In this document: positions 1 to 8,965 of the stretch, in pieces
Layout: the number at the start of each line of letters is the position of its first letter
Position numbering within the stretch: the first letter of the stretch is position 1
From: Slackia piriformis YIT 12062
GTDB taxonomy: Bacteria > Actinomycetota > Coriobacteriia > Coriobacteriales > Eggerthellaceae
DNA length: 64,000 nucleotides
NCBI RefSeq assembly: GCF_000296445.1
Contig: NZ_JH815198.1
Location: forward strand, 250,501 to 314,500
Reading direction: 5' to 3'
Program-made: the position numbers and the translations under genes
Notes under the pieces: generated by a model
What the model was told of the DNA's origin: nothing
Databases searched by the model: none
Seen by the model: the letters and a program-made list of their open reading frames with translations, nothing else

Positions 1-1
1 G

Positions 2-2473
2 CCCAAGGCCGACAAGGTCTACAACACCCCCGTGTATCGTTTCCAGGTGGATGGCGATGAGTGGGTGACCATCGGTTTACGCGGTCATATTCTCGAGCCC
101 GATTTCATGCCCTCCATCGTCTACAAGAAATCAAGCGGCTGGCAAGGCGTCACGGCGGAAGGCGAAGTCGTTCCTGCTCATATTCCCGACTTCCTTCCTA
201 AGCCTCCCTTCAAAACGAAGCGCAAGCCTTTCAAGGAAGACGGCGTTGAAATGGGCGCATGGAAGATGGACGCGTTGCCGTATCTAGCATATGCCCCCAT
301 CGAAAAGAAGCCCAAAGAAAAAGACATCATTCGCAGCTTGAAGAATCTGGCGAAAAAGTCCGACGAAATCATCATCGCGACCGACTTCGACCGCGAGGGC
401 GAGCTTATTGGATCGGATGCCTTGAGCTGCATGAAAGAGGTTAATGACACCGCTCCGGTGTTCCGTGCGCGCTATTCGGCAATCACCAAAGACGAAATCC
501 AGCACGCGTTCTCCCATTTGGTGGAGCTTGACAACGATCTTGCCCAAGCCGGCGAAAGTCGTCAGGATATCGACCTCATCTGGGGCGCGGTGCTCACGCG
601 CTATCTGACCATCGTGAAGTTCGCGGGTTACGGAAACGTGCGTTCTTCTGGCCGCGTGCAAACGCCGACGCTCGCTTTGATCGTGGCGCGCGAACGCGAG
701 CGCATGGCGTTCGTGCCCGAGGATTATTGGGTCATCAAAGCTCGCTTCGGCAAAGAGCCCGAAGATTTCGAGGCAACGCATGCGATGGCTCGCTTCAAGG
801 CAGAGGCGCAGGCCAATGCCGTCATGGGCCATGTCGAGGATGCTTCGAAGGGCGTGATTTCTTCCATTGAAAAACGCAAACGCACGGTTGCGGCTCCGGT
901 GCCGTTCAACACCACGAGCCTTATGGCCGCAGCGGCGTCCGAGGGCCTTTCTCCTGCGCGAACCATGCGCATTGCCGAAAGCCTCTATATGGACGGCTAT
1001 ATCAGCTATCCCCGCGTGGACAATACGGTCTATCCCGAATCGCTCGACCTCGAGGGCACGGTGAGAAAGCTCTCCGACGTTGCGGTGTACCGTCCGTATT
1101 GCCAGGAGCTTCTTTCCAAGGGCGCGCTTGTCGCAACGCGCGGCAAGAAGGAGACCACCGACCATCCGCCCATTCATCCCACGGCGGCGGCCGACCCCGA
1201 TAAACTCGGGGCGCCCGAATGGAAGCTCTACAACCTCATTGCGCGCCGCTTCCTGGCAACGTTGTCGGAATCGGCGGTCGTCGAAGGCACCAAGGTTACG
1301 ATCGACGTTGCCTCCGAGCCGTTTGTCACACGCGGAGACGTGCTGGTGAAGCCCGGTTTTCGCGCTATCTATCCGTACGGCTTGAAAAAAGACGAGCAAC
1401 TTCCTTCGCTCGAAGAGGGCCAGTCGGTCGATTTTCAGGGTGCAACGTGCACCAAGAAGCAAACCGAACCCCCGGCGCGCTATTCTCAGGGCAAGCTCAT
1501 TCAGGAAATGGAGAAGCTTGGCCTTGGCACCAAGGCCACGCGCCATGCCATCATCGAGCGTCTGTACACGGTGAAGTACGTGCAGAACGACCCGATCGAG
1601 CCAAGTCAGCTTGGCATTGCCGTGTGCGATGCGCTGGGTAAGTTCGCCCCGCAGATCACCAGCCCCGATATGACGGCCACTCTTGAAGAAGACATGAACA
1701 AGATTGCCGCCGGCGAGAAATCGCGCAAAGACGTGGTTGATCTTTCCCGCGATATTCTGCATGACGTCCTAGACGAGCTTTTGCCGCATCAGGAGGAAGT
1801 CAAAGACGCGCTGGCCGATGCCGTGGCAGCCGATGCCTACGTGGGTCCTTGCCCGAAGTGCGGAAAAGACCTTCAGTTGCGCGCATCCTCTAAAACGCGT
1901 TCTATGTTTATCGGATGCGCAGGCTGGCCCGATTGCGACGTGACCTATCCGCTTCCTAAGGGCAAGGTGGAGGCGCTCGAGGAAAAATGTCCGACGTGCG
2001 GCATGCCGCAGATCAAGGTGACGGCGTTTCGTTCGAAGCCGCGTACGCTGTGCATCGACCCGAACTGCCCGACCAACCAAGAGCCGGATGTGGTTGTGGG
2101 GAAGTGTCCGACGTGTGCCGAAAAGGGGCTCGACAAAAAGCTCATTGCAAGCAAGAATCCCCGCACGCTCAAGCGCTTCATTCGCTGCGAGAACTATGAG
2201 GAGTGCGAGACCAGCTATCCGCTGCCTCAGTACGGCGAGCTGACGGCCACCGAAGAGACGTGCGAACATTGCGGGGCCCCCATGGTGATCGTGAAGACCG
2301 CACGCGGCCCATGGAAGCTCTGCCCGAATTTTAACTGCCCCGGCAAAGAGAAAGAAGCCGAGGAAAAAGAGGCGAAGGCCGCGCAGAAAAAGGTTGCCGC
2401 CAAGCCGACGGCGAAAAAAGCCCCTGCGAAGAAGACGGCAAAGAAGCCTTCGCCAAAAAAAGAGAAGGAATAA
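2..2473 (+). CDS. topA: DNA topoisomerase I, 5' end outside window
   Basis: Type IA topoisomerase that relaxes negative supercoils by single-strand cleavage. The frame stays open to the left edge (…KADKVYNTPVYRF), so the GTG at 32 is not the start and the first Toprim strand lies outside. Counting from 32, the Toprim motif DFDREGE is near residues 118-124, and the catalytic tyrosine is Y326 in GYISYPRVDNT. Four Cys4 zinc ribbons follow at about 605-770, starting CPKCG, CPTCG, CPTCA and CEHCG. The last ~35 residues are Lys/Ala-rich, a basic tail common in actinobacterial enzymes. A hairpin terminator follows at 2512, so this looks like the end of a transcription unit. Confidence 0.97.
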   Translation, partial: PKADKVYNTPVYRFQVDGDEWVTIGLRGHILEPDFMPSIVYKKSSGWQGVTAEGEVVPAHIPDFLPKPPFKTKRKPFKEDGVEMGAWKMDALPYLAYAPIEKKPKEKDIIRSLKNLAKKSDEIIIATDFDREGELIGSDALSCMKEVNDTAPVFRARYSAITKDEIQHAFSHLVELDNDLAQAGESRQDIDLIWGAVLTRYLTIVKFAGYGNVRSSGRVQTPTLALIVARERERMAFVPEDYWVIKARFGKEPEDFEATHAMARFKAEAQANAVMGHVEDASKGVISSIEKRKRTVAAPVPFNTTSLMAAAASEGLSPARTMRIAESLYMDGYISYPRVDNTVYPESLDLEGTVRKLSDVAVYRPYCQELLSKGALVATRGKKETTDHPPIHPTAAADPDKLGAPEWKLYNLIARRFLATLSESAVVEGTKVTIDVASEPFVTRGDVLVKPGFRAIYPYGLKKDEQLPSLEEGQSVDFQGATCTKKQTEPPARYSQGKLIQEMEKLGLGTKATRHAIIERLYTVKYVQNDPIEPSQLGIAVCDALGKFAPQITSPDMTATLEEDMNKIAAGEKSRKDVVDLSRDILHDVLDELLPHQEEVKDALADAVAADAYVGPCPKCGKDLQLRASSKTRSMFIGCAGWPDCDVTYPLPKGKVEALEEKCPTCGMPQIKVTAFRSKPRTLCIDPNCPTNQEPDVVVGKCPTCAEKGLDKKLIASKNPRTLKRFIRCENYEECETSYPLPQYGELTATEETCEHCGAPMVIVKTARGPWKLCPNFNCPGKEKEAEEKEAKAAQKKVAAKPTAKKAPAKKTAKKPSPKKEKE

Positions 2474-2511
2474 AGGGAGCTATCTTTGACGAAAGGGTCG
2501 AAGATCGAAGC

Positions 2512-2535
2512 GAAAAGGAGCCTCGGCTCCTTTTC
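2512..2535 (+). terminator. Rho-independent terminator after topA
   Basis: The arms GAAAAGGAGC and GCTCCTTTTC form a perfect 10-bp stem with a CTCG loop, and T-rich sequence follows. It lies 39 bases after the topA stop. Confidence 0.7.
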
Positions 2536-2638
2536 TTCGTTGGACGGCATGCTTGCGAACGGGGGATAGGAAGCCGGTCGCTTTTGCTTGAGTGCGCATG
2601 TCGTGTTTACGGCGAATTGTGAAGAAAGGTTGGCCTGC

Positions 2639-3829
2639 GTGGTCTTGTCTGGGTTTTCTGCGCGATGTAAACGCAGCGGGCTGCTTTGCGCGCTGGCGTG
2701 TTTTTCCTTTGTATTGGGTGTACCCGTAGGGTTCGTCCTTTGGACGCTGCTGAGCATAGCCTATGCGCTGTGCGATTTCGTATGGAGGGGCGTAGGGTCT
2801 GCAACGGGCTGGCTATACTTTCCCCTTCTCGCTTGCGGCATCGGAGGGCTGGCCATAGGGCTGTGGAACAAGAGATTCAAAAGCGCGCCTGTTCCGTTCG
2901 ACCAGGTAATGGCCCAGGTGAAGCGCGAAGGCGGCTACAGGATGGAGAAACCGGCCGCAGGCGCCGTTTCGTTTTTCCTTCCCATAGCCTTCGGCGGTTC
3001 GGTCGGGCCCGAGGCTGGGCTTATGGGCATGGCTGCCGCAGGCTGCACATGGGTGGGCGACCGCCTTCGCGCGCTTGCCGAGAAGATGGGCTTGCAATCG
3101 GACGCCCGCTCGGCGCGTTCGTTTCTGACCAAGTCCTCAAGGCGCTTCGTCTATGCGTTCGGCATTCTCGGCGGAATTGCGGGCATCGTCTTGTATACGA
3201 CGTTTCTTCCCGGCGGCATGGCGCTTCCGCGTTTCTCCGCCCCCGAAGAGTTTTCGGCGTATTCGGCCTTGTGCCTGCTTGTGTGTGCATGTGCTGGATG
3301 GGGTCTCGTTATTATGTATCGCCTCGCCTCCAAGGCGAGCGAGCGTGTTGCCAAGGCTTTCGGCGACGGCCGCCAGGTGTTGCGCACGACCGTGTGCGGT
3401 CTGGTCTTGGGCGCTGTGGCGGTGTTTCTTCCGTATGTTCTCTTTCCCGGAACGCAGCAGTTCGCCTCGCTTGGGCAATCGTGGCAGAGCATGTCGGGCT
3501 GGGTGCTTCTCGCAACAGGCGTGGTCAAGACGTGTCTCGTGGCGTTTTGCCTGAAAATGGGGTGGGGCGGCGGCCCATACCTGCCGCTGGTGTTTTGCGC
3601 GTCGGTTTTCGGCTACGGCATGGCCTCGGTGCTCGGCGCAGACGCCATGGTATGCGTCTGCGCGACGGTCTGCGCGCTCATGGGGGCCTTTGTTGGCAGG
3701 TTCTTCGGGGCCTTCGTCTTCATGCTGTTCATATTCGCCCCCCAAAGCATTCCCCTTGTGGCCGTATGCACGGCGGCGGGAATCGTGCTTCCCATGCCGG
3801 AAAAGCTCAGACCGAAGGGGCTGATGTAA
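2639..3829 (+). CDS. CLC-family chloride channel/antiporter-like membrane protein
   Basis: Polytopic membrane protein of about 397 aa with some ten hydrophobic segments. CLC hallmarks are GGSVGPEAGL in the first half, matching the GxEGP helix-F region, and GGGPYLPLVFCASVFGYG in the second half, matching the GGxFxP helix-N region. The family moves chloride or fluoride through the membrane, sometimes against protons. The canonical GSGIP selectivity motif is not evident, so ion specificity is open. The frame is open from a TTG at 2588, but GTG 2639 is preferred because GAAAGG lies about 10 bases upstream. The gene sits alone between the topA terminator and the ribosomal promoter. Confidence 0.75.
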   Translation: MVLSGFSARCKRSGLLCALACFSFVLGVPVGFVLWTLLSIAYALCDFVWRGVGSATGWLYFPLLACGIGGLAIGLWNKRFKSAPVPFDQVMAQVKREGGYRMEKPAAGAVSFFLPIAFGGSVGPEAGLMGMAAAGCTWVGDRLRALAEKMGLQSDARSARSFLTKSSRRFVYAFGILGGIAGIVLYTTFLPGGMALPRFSAPEEFSAYSALCLLVCACAGWGLVIMYRLASKASERVAKAFGDGRQVLRTTVCGLVLGAVAVFLPYVLFPGTQQFASLGQSWQSMSGWVLLATGVVKTCLVAFCLKMGWGGGPYLPLVFCASVFGYGMASVLGADAMVCVCATVCALMGAFVGRFFGAFVFMLFIFAPQSIPLVAVCTAAGIVLPMPEKLRPKGLM

Positions 3830-3878
3830 GCCCGTGCGAAAGGTCATCGCAGTATCTTCATAAACGACAAATTGATTC

Positions 3879-3907
3879 TTGCAGCCCTTGGCGTCCCGGA
3901 TTATAAT
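3879..3907 (+). promoter_or_regulatory. Promoter of the rplB operon
   Basis: A -35 TTGCAG (3879-3884), a 17-bp spacer and a perfect -10 TATAAT (3902-3907). Predicted transcription start is near 3914, giving a leader of about 168 nt before rplB. It lies just after the CLC gene, where the missing rpsJ-rplC-rplD-rplW genes would usually be. Confidence 0.75.
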
Positions 3908-4018
3908 TCAAAAGCTGCGTCCGCAAGTGAATGGATACACCCGGGCGCGTGGAAACGGAGTCGAGGCTGCACACTCCCAAGAACAGCCCATTCGGCAATC
4001 GTTTCCAAGAATGTAAGG

Positions 4019-4062
4019 GGAGCGCCTGGTACGTGCGAGGAGTGGCACGCGAGCAGGGCTCC
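4019..4062 (+). promoter_or_regulatory. Long hairpin in the rplB leader, abutting the Shine-Dalgarno
   Basis: GGAGC (4019-4023) pairs with GCTCC (4058-4062), CCTG (4025-4028) with CAGG (4054-4057), and CGTGC (4032-4036) with GCACG (4045-4049). The result is a three-part stem with a bulge and an internal loop. The ribosome binding site AAGGAAGAAAGG begins one base later, at 4063. Placement suits translational autoregulation by a ribosomal protein; that role is inferred. Confidence 0.5.
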
Positions 4063-4081
4063 AAGGAAGAAAGGTTGTTTG

Positions 4082-4912
4082 ATGGGAATCAAGCAATACA
4101 AGCCGACTAGCCCCGGTCGCCGCTTCCAGACGGTTTCGGACTTCGCCGAAATCACCTGCAGCAAGCCGGAGAAGTCGCTTCTTGCGCCTTTGCCGAAGAA
4201 GGCAGGCCGCAACAACAACGGTCGCATCACCACTCGTCATCAGGGTGGCGGCAACAAGCGCCGTTATCGTATCATCGACTTCAAGCGCAACAAAGACGGC
4301 GTACCCGCCAAGGTTGCAACGGTCGAGTACGACCCCAACCGTTCCGCCCGCATCGCCCTGCTCCACTATGTGGACGGCGAGAAGCGCTACATCCTGCACC
4401 CCAAGGGCCTGCAGGTTGGCGACATGGTTGTTTCTGGCGTCGGCGCTGACATCAAGCCCGGCAACGCAATGCCGCTTTCCGAGATTCCCGTCGGTACGTT
4501 GATTCATGCCGTCGAGCTCCAGCCTGGCAAGGGCGCTGCTATTGCTCGCTCCGCAGGCACCTCCATCCAGCTCATGGGTAAAGAGGGCAAGTACGCAATC
4601 CTGCGTATGCCTTCCTCCGAAATGCGTCGCGTGCTTCTGACCTGCCGTGCCACCATCGGCGAGGTGGGCAATGCAGAGCATGCCAACATCAAGATCGGCA
4701 AGGCTGGTCGTAACCGCTGGAAGGGCGTTCGTCCTACTGTTCGCGGTACCGTCATGAACCCGGTCGACCATCCCCACGGCGGTGGCGAGGGCAAGAACAA
4801 GTCCTCGGGTCGTCATCCCGTTAGCCCCTGGGGCGTTCCCACCAAGGGTCATCGCACCCGCAACCCCAAGAAGGCTTCGAGCCGCCTGATCATTCGTCGC
4901 CGCAAGAAGTAA
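4082..4912 (+). CDS. rplB: 50S ribosomal protein L2
   Basis: Primary 23S rRNA-binding protein needed for subunit association and the peptidyl transferase centre. 276 aa, normal for the family. It carries N-terminal [14 protein letters not shown], the RNA-binding GGGNKRRYR region, the conserved [13 protein letters not shown] loop with the catalytic-centre histidine, and a basic C-terminus. ATG 4082 is chosen over the upstream in-frame extension from 3872 because the SD AAGGAAGAAAGG precedes it and family alignment begins here. It is unusually the first gene of its cluster, since rpsJ, rplC, rplD and rplW are not upstream. Confidence 0.98.
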   Translation: MGIKQYKPTSPGRRFQTVSDFAEITCSKPEKSLLAPLPKKAGRNNNGRITTRHQGGGNKRRYRIIDFKRNKDGVPAKVATVEYDPNRSARIALLHYVDGEKRYILHPKGLQVGDMVVSGVGADIKPGNAMPLSEIPVGTLIHAVELQPGKGAAIARSAGTSIQLMGKEGKYAILRMPSSEMRRVLLTCRATIGEVGNAEHANIKIGKAGRNRWKGVRPTVRGTVMNPVDHPHGGGEGKNKSSGRHPVSPWGVPTKGHRTRNPKKASSRLIIRRRKK

Positions 4913-4937
4913 GCGACTGAAACGTTAAGGAGAAACT

Positions 4938-5207
4938 GTGAGCAGAAGTTTGAAGAAAGGTCCTTTCGTTGAGCCGCGTCTTCTCGGTCGCATCAATGCG
5001 ATGAACGCAGCTGGCGAAAAGAACGTCATCAAGACGTGGTCTCGCTCTTCGACCATCTTCCCGGAAATGGTTGGTCACACCATTGCCGTTCATGATGGCC
5101 GCAAGCATGTCCCCGTATATGTCACTGAATCCATGGTTGGCCACAAGCTGGGTGAGTTTGCTCCCACCCGTACCTTCAAGGGCCATGCCAACAAGGGTAA
5201 GAAGTAA
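4938..5207 (+). CDS. rpsS: 30S ribosomal protein S19
   Basis: 89-aa head protein of the 30S subunit that forms a complex with S13 near the A site. It begins [16 protein letters not shown] and holds the conserved [19 protein letters not shown] and [13 protein letters not shown] segments. Translation starts at GTG 4938 with AAGGAG six bases upstream. It lies 25 bp after rplB and 14 bp before rplV, in the usual rplB-rpsS-rplV order. Confidence 0.98.
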   Translation: MSRSLKKGPFVEPRLLGRINAMNAAGEKNVIKTWSRSSTIFPEMVGHTIAVHDGRKHVPVYVTESMVGHKLGEFAPTRTFKGHANKGKK

Positions 5208-5221
5208 GGAGGTAAACACAC

Positions 5222-5563
5222 ATGGAAGCTAAAGCAACTGCTAAGTACGTGCGTGTGAGCCCCCGCAAAGCACGTCTCGTCGTCGACCAGGTCCGCGGCA
5301 AGGACATTGCTCGCGCCCGTGAGATCCTTCGCTTCTCCGAGCGTGCGATTTCCGAGGTCGTGGAGAAGGTTCTGAATTCTGCCGTCGCTAATGCGGAGAA
5401 CAACCATCACATGCGTTCCAACAATCTCGTCGTCAAGGCTGCCTTCGTCGACGAGGGTCCCACTCTCAAGCGCATCCGCCCGCGTGCTAAGGGCTCCGCT
5501 TCGCGTATTCGCAAGCGTACCAGCCACATCACCGTCATCGTTGCGCCGCGAGAGGAGGCATAA
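5222..5563 (+). CDS. rplV: 50S ribosomal protein L22
   Basis: 113-aa protein whose beta-hairpin lines the peptide exit tunnel and whose globular domain touches every 23S domain. It shows the [17 protein letters not shown] start, [11 protein letters not shown] helix and the basic hairpin [18 protein letters not shown]. Changes in this loop are the known site of macrolide resistance; the residues look ordinary here. SD AAGGAGG sits at 5207-5213. The stop is directly followed by the rpsC ATG. Confidence 0.98.
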   Translation: MEAKATAKYVRVSPRKARLVVDQVRGKDIARAREILRFSERAISEVVEKVLNSAVANAENNHHMRSNNLVVKAAFVDEGPTLKRIRPRAKGSASRIRKRTSHITVIVAPREEA

Positions 5564-6283
5564 ATGGGTCAGAAAGTAATGCCCACCGGCTTCCGTCTCG
5601 GCATCACCGAGGACTGGCGTAGCCGCTGGTATTCCGATAAGGATTACGCCAAGAACCTGGAGAACGACATTGCTATCCGTCGTTTCCTGGACAAGTACCT
5701 CGCCAAAGCCGCTGTCTCCAAGGTTGAGATCGAGCGCGCTGGCGACAAGGTCAAGGTCATCATCGTCACGGCTCGCCCGGGCGTTGTGATCGGCAAGAAG
5801 GGTGCTGAAATCGAGAACCTGCGCAAGCAGCTTGCCAAGGTTGTCGGCGGCCCCGTCAACATCGAGGTCGTCGAGGTCAAGCGCCCCGAGCTCGATGCAG
5901 CTCTCATCGCTCAGTCTGTCGCTGAGCAGCTCGAGGGTCGCGTGGCATTCCGCCGCGCAATGCGCAAGGCTGTTCAGTCTGCTCGCAAGTCCGGTGCTCA
6001 GGGCATCCGTATCCAGTGCTCCGGTCGTCTGGGCGGCGCTGAGATGAGCCGTCGCGAGTGGTATCGCGAAGGCCGCGTGCCTCTGCACACCCTGCGTGCG
6101 AAGATCGATTACGGCTTCGCTACCGCTGCCACCACGATGGGCTCCATCGGCATCAAGGTCTGGGTCTACCACGGTGAAGTTCTTCCCGGCGGCAAGATTC
6201 CCCAGCCTGCACTCGAGGGCAATTCTCGCCCGTCTCGCGGTCGTCGCGACCGCAATGACCGCAATGAAAGGGGTGCTAAATAA
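5564..6283 (+). CDS. rpsC: 30S ribosomal protein S3
   Basis: 239-aa protein of the 30S head that helps form the mRNA entry channel. The N-terminal KH domain has the [14 protein letters not shown] nucleic-acid loop, followed by the S3 C-terminal domain with [20 protein letters not shown]. The C-terminus ends in an Arg/Asp-rich tail. Start ATG 5564 is directly adjacent to the rplV stop. Its TAA shares one base with the rplP ATG, so the two are translationally coupled. Confidence 0.98.
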   Translation: MGQKVMPTGFRLGITEDWRSRWYSDKDYAKNLENDIAIRRFLDKYLAKAAVSKVEIERAGDKVKVIIVTARPGVVIGKKGAEIENLRKQLAKVVGGPVNIEVVEVKRPELDAALIAQSVAEQLEGRVAFRRAMRKAVQSARKSGAQGIRIQCSGRLGGAEMSRREWYREGRVPLHTLRAKIDYGFATAATTMGSIGIKVWVYHGEVLPGGKIPQPALEGNSRPSRGRRDRNDRNERGAK

Positions 6284-6705
6284 TGCTAGCTCCTAAGCGC
6301 ATTCGTCACCGCAAGGTGCAGCGTGGCTCCATGAAGGGCAAGGCAAAGGGCTACACCCAGCTCCATCATGGCAGCTATGGCATCCAGGCTCTCGAGCCCC
6401 ATTGGATCACCAACCGTCAGATCGAGGCCGCTCGTATCGCTATGACTCGTTACATGAAGCGTGGCGGTAAAGTGTGGATTACGATCTTCCCCGACAAGCC
6501 GATCACCCAGAAGCCTGCTGAGACCCGCATGGGTTCCGGTAAGGGTAACCCCGAGGCTTGGGTTGCTGTCGTGAAGCCGGGCCGCATTATGTTCGAGATT
6601 GATGGCGTTGACGAGGCCACCGCAAAAGAGGCTCTTCGTCTTGCTATCAACAAGCTGCCCATCAAGTGCAAGATCGTTTCCAAGGAAACGGAGGTGGCTA
6701 AATAA
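6283..6705 (+). CDS. rplP: 50S ribosomal protein L16
   Basis: 140-aa protein near the A-site tRNA elbow on the 50S subunit. It begins [19 protein letters not shown] and contains ITRxxxR-type [17 protein letters not shown] and the conserved [21 protein letters not shown] segment. It overlaps rpsC by one base at its start and rpmC by one base at its end, both TAATG-type junctions indicating coupled translation. Confidence 0.98.
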   Translation: MLAPKRIRHRKVQRGSMKGKAKGYTQLHHGSYGIQALEPHWITNRQIEAARIAMTRYMKRGGKVWITIFPDKPITQKPAETRMGSGKGNPEAWVAVVKPGRIMFEIDGVDEATAKEALRLAINKLPIKCKIVSKETEVAK

Positions 6706-6914
6706 TGAAGCCCGTTGAGATTCGTGAACTCTCTTCTGACGATCTGAACGTCAAGCTGAAGGAAGCTCGCGCTGAGCTGTTCAACCTGCGCTTCCAGATG
6801 GCTACCAGCCAGCTGGACAACACTGCTCGCGTGAAGCAGGTCAAGAAAGACATCGCGCGTCTTCAGACCGAGATGCGCGCTCGCGAAATCGCCGCTGCCG
6901 GCGCATTGAAGTAA
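6705..6914 (+). CDS. rpmC: 50S ribosomal protein L29
   Basis: 69-aa two-helix protein at the exit of the peptide tunnel, part of the docking site for trigger factor and SRP. It shows the family pattern EIRELSSDDLNVKLKEARAE followed by LFNLRFQMATSQLDN and VKKDIARLQTEMR. It overlaps the rplP stop by one base. rpsQ follows after 17 bp. Confidence 0.97.
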   Translation: MKPVEIRELSSDDLNVKLKEARAELFNLRFQMATSQLDNTARVKQVKKDIARLQTEMRAREIAAAGALK

Positions 6915-6931
6915 GGATTCGGTGGGATTAG

Positions 6932-7195
6932 ATGAGTGAAGCTACCCGTAATACCCGCAAGGTCCGCCAGGGCGTCGTTGTAAGCGCAGCCGGCGACAAG
7001 ACCATTGTGGTTCAGATCAAGGAACGCAAGCCGCACCCCGTGTACGGCAAGATGATGACGAGCACCAAGAAGTTCCATGCTCATGATGAGAACAACGAGT
7101 GCGGCGTGGGCGATACCGTTTCCATCATGGAAACCCGCCCCCTGTCCAAGATGAAGCGCTGGCGCCTCGTCGAGATCATCGAGAAGGCTAAATAG
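6932..7195 (+). CDS. rpsQ: 30S ribosomal protein S17
   Basis: 87-aa primary 16S rRNA-binding protein with an OB fold. It contains [39 protein letters not shown] and [20 protein letters not shown], the standard family blocks. The start is ATG 6932, in the expected order after rpmC. A 41-bp spacer separates it from rplN. Confidence 0.98.
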   Translation: MSEATRNTRKVRQGVVVSAAGDKTIVVQIKERKPHPVYGKMMTSTKKFHAHDENNECGVGDTVSIMETRPLSKMKRWRLVEIIEKAK

Positions 7196-7236
7196 TCTAC
7201 GCTCTCAGCGTATTCTAGTATCGGAAGGATTGCACA

Positions 7237-7605
7237 ATGATTCAGATGCAAACCATGCTGAACGTTGCCGACAACTCCGGCGCTCGCAAGGTGCAGTGCA
7301 TCAAGGTTCTCGGCGGCTCCAAGCGCCGTTACGCAGGCCTCGGTGACGTCATTATCTGCAGCGTCAAGGAAGCCGCTCCTAACGGCAACGTGAAGAAGGG
7401 TGACGTTGTTCGCTGCGTCATCGTTCGCGTGAAGAAGGAAGTCCGTCGCAACGACGGTTCTTACATCCGTTTTGATCAGAACGCCGCCGTTCTGATCAAC
7501 AACGACGGTGCTCCCAAGGGCACTCGTATCTTTGGCCCTGTGGCCCGCGAGCTTCGCGACAAGAAGTACATGAAGATCGTGTCTCTGGCACCTGAAACGC
7601 TGTAG
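7237..7605 (+). CDS. rplN: 50S ribosomal protein L14
   Basis: 122-aa protein at the subunit interface, contacting 16S rRNA in bridges B5 and B8 and the target of the RsfS silencing factor. It begins [18 protein letters not shown] and carries [20 protein letters not shown] and [23 protein letters not shown] 7237 has GGAAGG upstream. Internal methionines at residues 4 and 7 are less likely starts because family members begin with MIQ. Confidence 0.98.
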   Translation: MIQMQTMLNVADNSGARKVQCIKVLGGSKRRYAGLGDVIICSVKEAAPNGNVKKGDVVRCVIVRVKKEVRRNDGSYIRFDQNAAVLINNDGAPKGTRIFGPVARELRDKKYMKIVSLAPETL

Positions 7606-7619
7606 AGGAGGTCAGAAGC

Positions 7620-7943
7620 ATGAAGATGAACATTCGCAAAGGCGATAAGGTCCAGGTCATTACCGGCAAGGACAAGGGCAAGCAGGGCGTTGTCCTGCGT
7701 GGCCTCCCCAAGGAGGAGCGCGTTCTCGTCGAGGGTGTGAACATGGTCAAGAAGGCTATGCGTCCTACCCAGCAGAACCCGCAGGGCGGCATCGTCACCA
7801 AGGAGGCTCCCATCCACGTCTCCAACGTGATGCTCGTTTGCCCGACGTGCGGCAAGCCGACCCGTATCGCTAAGAAACGCGTCGACGGCAAGGGTGTTCG
7901 CGTCTGCAAGAAGTGCGGCGCCGACATCGTTGAGCCCAAATAA
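7620..7943 (+). CDS. rplX: 50S ribosomal protein L24
   Basis: 107-aa assembly initiator protein that binds the 5' end of 23S rRNA. The KOW motif is [20 protein letters not shown], followed by [20 protein letters not shown]. The C-terminal half has two CxxC pairs (CPTCGKP and CKKCGAD), a possible zinc site present in many L24 proteins. The start ATG 7620 has GAGGAGG upstream. It closes the first transcription segment; a promoter-like and structured region follows. Confidence 0.98.
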   Translation: MKMNIRKGDKVQVITGKDKGKQGVVLRGLPKEERVLVEGVNMVKKAMRPTQQNPQGGIVTKEAPIHVSNVMLVCPTCGKPTRIAKKRVDGKGVRVCKKCGADIVEPK

Positions 7944-7966
7944 ATCAAGTTTTTGTGAGCGGGGGT

Positions 7967-7994
7967 TTTACAATCCCCGCTTGCTTGGTACAAT
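7967..7994 (+). promoter_or_regulatory. Internal promoter before rplE
   Basis: A -35 TTTACA (7967-7972), a 16-bp spacer and a -10 TACAAT (7989-7994), inside the 136-bp gap between rplX and rplE. The -35 lies in the loop of a GC-rich hairpin (AGCGGGG 7958-7964 with CCCCGCT 7975-7981) that could partly terminate upstream transcription, although no clear U-tract follows. Confidence 0.55.
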
Positions 7995-8000
7995 GACCCT

Positions 8001-8050
8001 CCCTGTGTGTTTCACGCAGGGGTAGGGACGTAGGGTCGGAAATCCTGCGT
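8001..8050 (+). promoter_or_regulatory. Tandem/alternative hairpin leader before rplE
   Basis: Hairpin 1 pairs CCCTGTGTG (8001-8009) with CACGCAGGG (8013-8021). Hairpin 2 pairs ACGTAGGG (8028-8035) with TCCTGCGT (8043-8050), using G-U pairs. ACGCAGG (8014-8020) is also perfectly complementary to CCTGCGT (8044-8050), so the two states exclude each other. The element lies directly after the predicted start site and 30 bases before the rplE ATG. A regulatory role is inferred. Confidence 0.45.
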
Positions 8051-8079
8051 TTAAATCATCGAAAAGGAGAAATTTCAAG

Positions 8080-8628
8080 ATGGCTACTCCTCGTCTGAAG
8101 GAAAAGTACACCAACGAAATCGTCGCCAAGCTCGAAAGCGAGCTCAACATCGACAACATCAACAAGGTTCCGCGCCTTGAGAAGATCGTTGTGAACATGG
8201 GCGTCGGCGCTGCCGCTTCCGATTCCAAGCAGCTCGATGCCGCTATGGCTGACCTGCGTGTTATCACCGGTCAGCAGCCTTGCGTTACGCGCGCTAAGAA
8301 ATCCATCGCAGGCTTCCATATCCGCCAGGGTATGGCTATCGGCTGCAAGGTCACCCTGCGTGGCAACCGCATGTGGGAGTTCCTGGACCGTCTGCTGTCC
8401 ATGGCTCTGCCCCGCGTTCGCGACTTCCGTGGTATTTCCCCGACCTCTTTCGACGGCCGTGGTAACTACACGCTCGGCATCACCGAGCAGATGATCTTCC
8501 CCGAGATCGAATACGACAAGGTTGATCGTACCCGTGGTATGGACATCACCTTCGTCACCACCGCTGAAAACAACACGGATGCCAAGGCTCTTCTGGATGC
8601 TCTGGGCTTCCCGTTCAAGAAGAACTAG
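8080..8628 (+). CDS. rplE: 50S ribosomal protein L5
   Basis: 182-aa protein that binds 5S rRNA and contacts the P-site tRNA. It shows [35 protein letters not shown] and [21 protein letters not shown], all standard L5 blocks, and ends with the [10 protein letters not shown] helix. SD AAGGAG lies 9 bases before ATG 8080. With its own upstream promoter and leader it is the first gene of a second ribosomal transcription unit. Confidence 0.98.
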   Translation: MATPRLKEKYTNEIVAKLESELNIDNINKVPRLEKIVVNMGVGAAASDSKQLDAAMADLRVITGQQPCVTRAKKSIAGFHIRQGMAIGCKVTLRGNRMWEFLDRLLSMALPRVRDFRGISPTSFDGRGNYTLGITEQMIFPEIEYDKVDRTRGMDITFVTTAENNTDAKALLDALGFPFKKN

Positions 8629-8680
8629 GTTTCTACTCGACGCTATCTGTTGAGTGAAGAAATAGGAAAGAAGGAAAAGC

Positions 8681-8866
8681 ATGGCAAAAAAATCGATGAT
8701 CGCCAAGGCTGCGCGCGAGCCGAAGTTCTCGACTCGTAAGTATTCTCGCTGCACTCGCTGTGGCCGTCCGCACTCTGTGTATCGCAAGTTCGGTCTGTGC
8801 CGCGTGTGCCTGCGTGAACTCGCAAGCAAAGGCGAACTGCCCGGCGTGACCAAGGCTTCCTGGTAG
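8681..8866 (+). CDS. rpsN: 30S ribosomal protein S14, zinc-binding type Z
   Basis: 61-aa S14 of the short zinc-binding class. The metal site is CTRCGRPH...CRVCLREL (four cysteines in two CxxC pairs). It belongs to the 30S head, next to S3 and S10. The start ATG 8681 has AAGAAGGAAAAG upstream. It lies between rplE and rpsH as in the classic spc order. A zinc-free paralogue, if one exists, lies elsewhere. Confidence 0.97.
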   Translation: MAKKSMIAKAAREPKFSTRKYSRCTRCGRPHSVYRKFGLCRVCLRELASKGELPGVTKASW

Positions 8867-8965
8867 GAAAACCTGCACGCTGTGTGTGCTGGTCGGTAAG
8901 GCGTACGCGTTACGGGCGCCATTACGTACCTCCGACTCCGCTCATCACGAACCAAAGGAGAAAAC

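Noticed and set aside
284-1762. Long minus-strand open frame (492 codons) opposite topA
   Set aside because: It is a mirror frame created by the GC-rich third codon positions of topA. It has no family motifs or ribosome binding site, and topA is unmistakable.
3872-4081. N-terminal extension of L2 by 70 residues
   Set aside because: The extension overlaps the predicted promoter and leader hairpin, is not L2-like, and the ATG at 4082 has a strong ribosome binding site.
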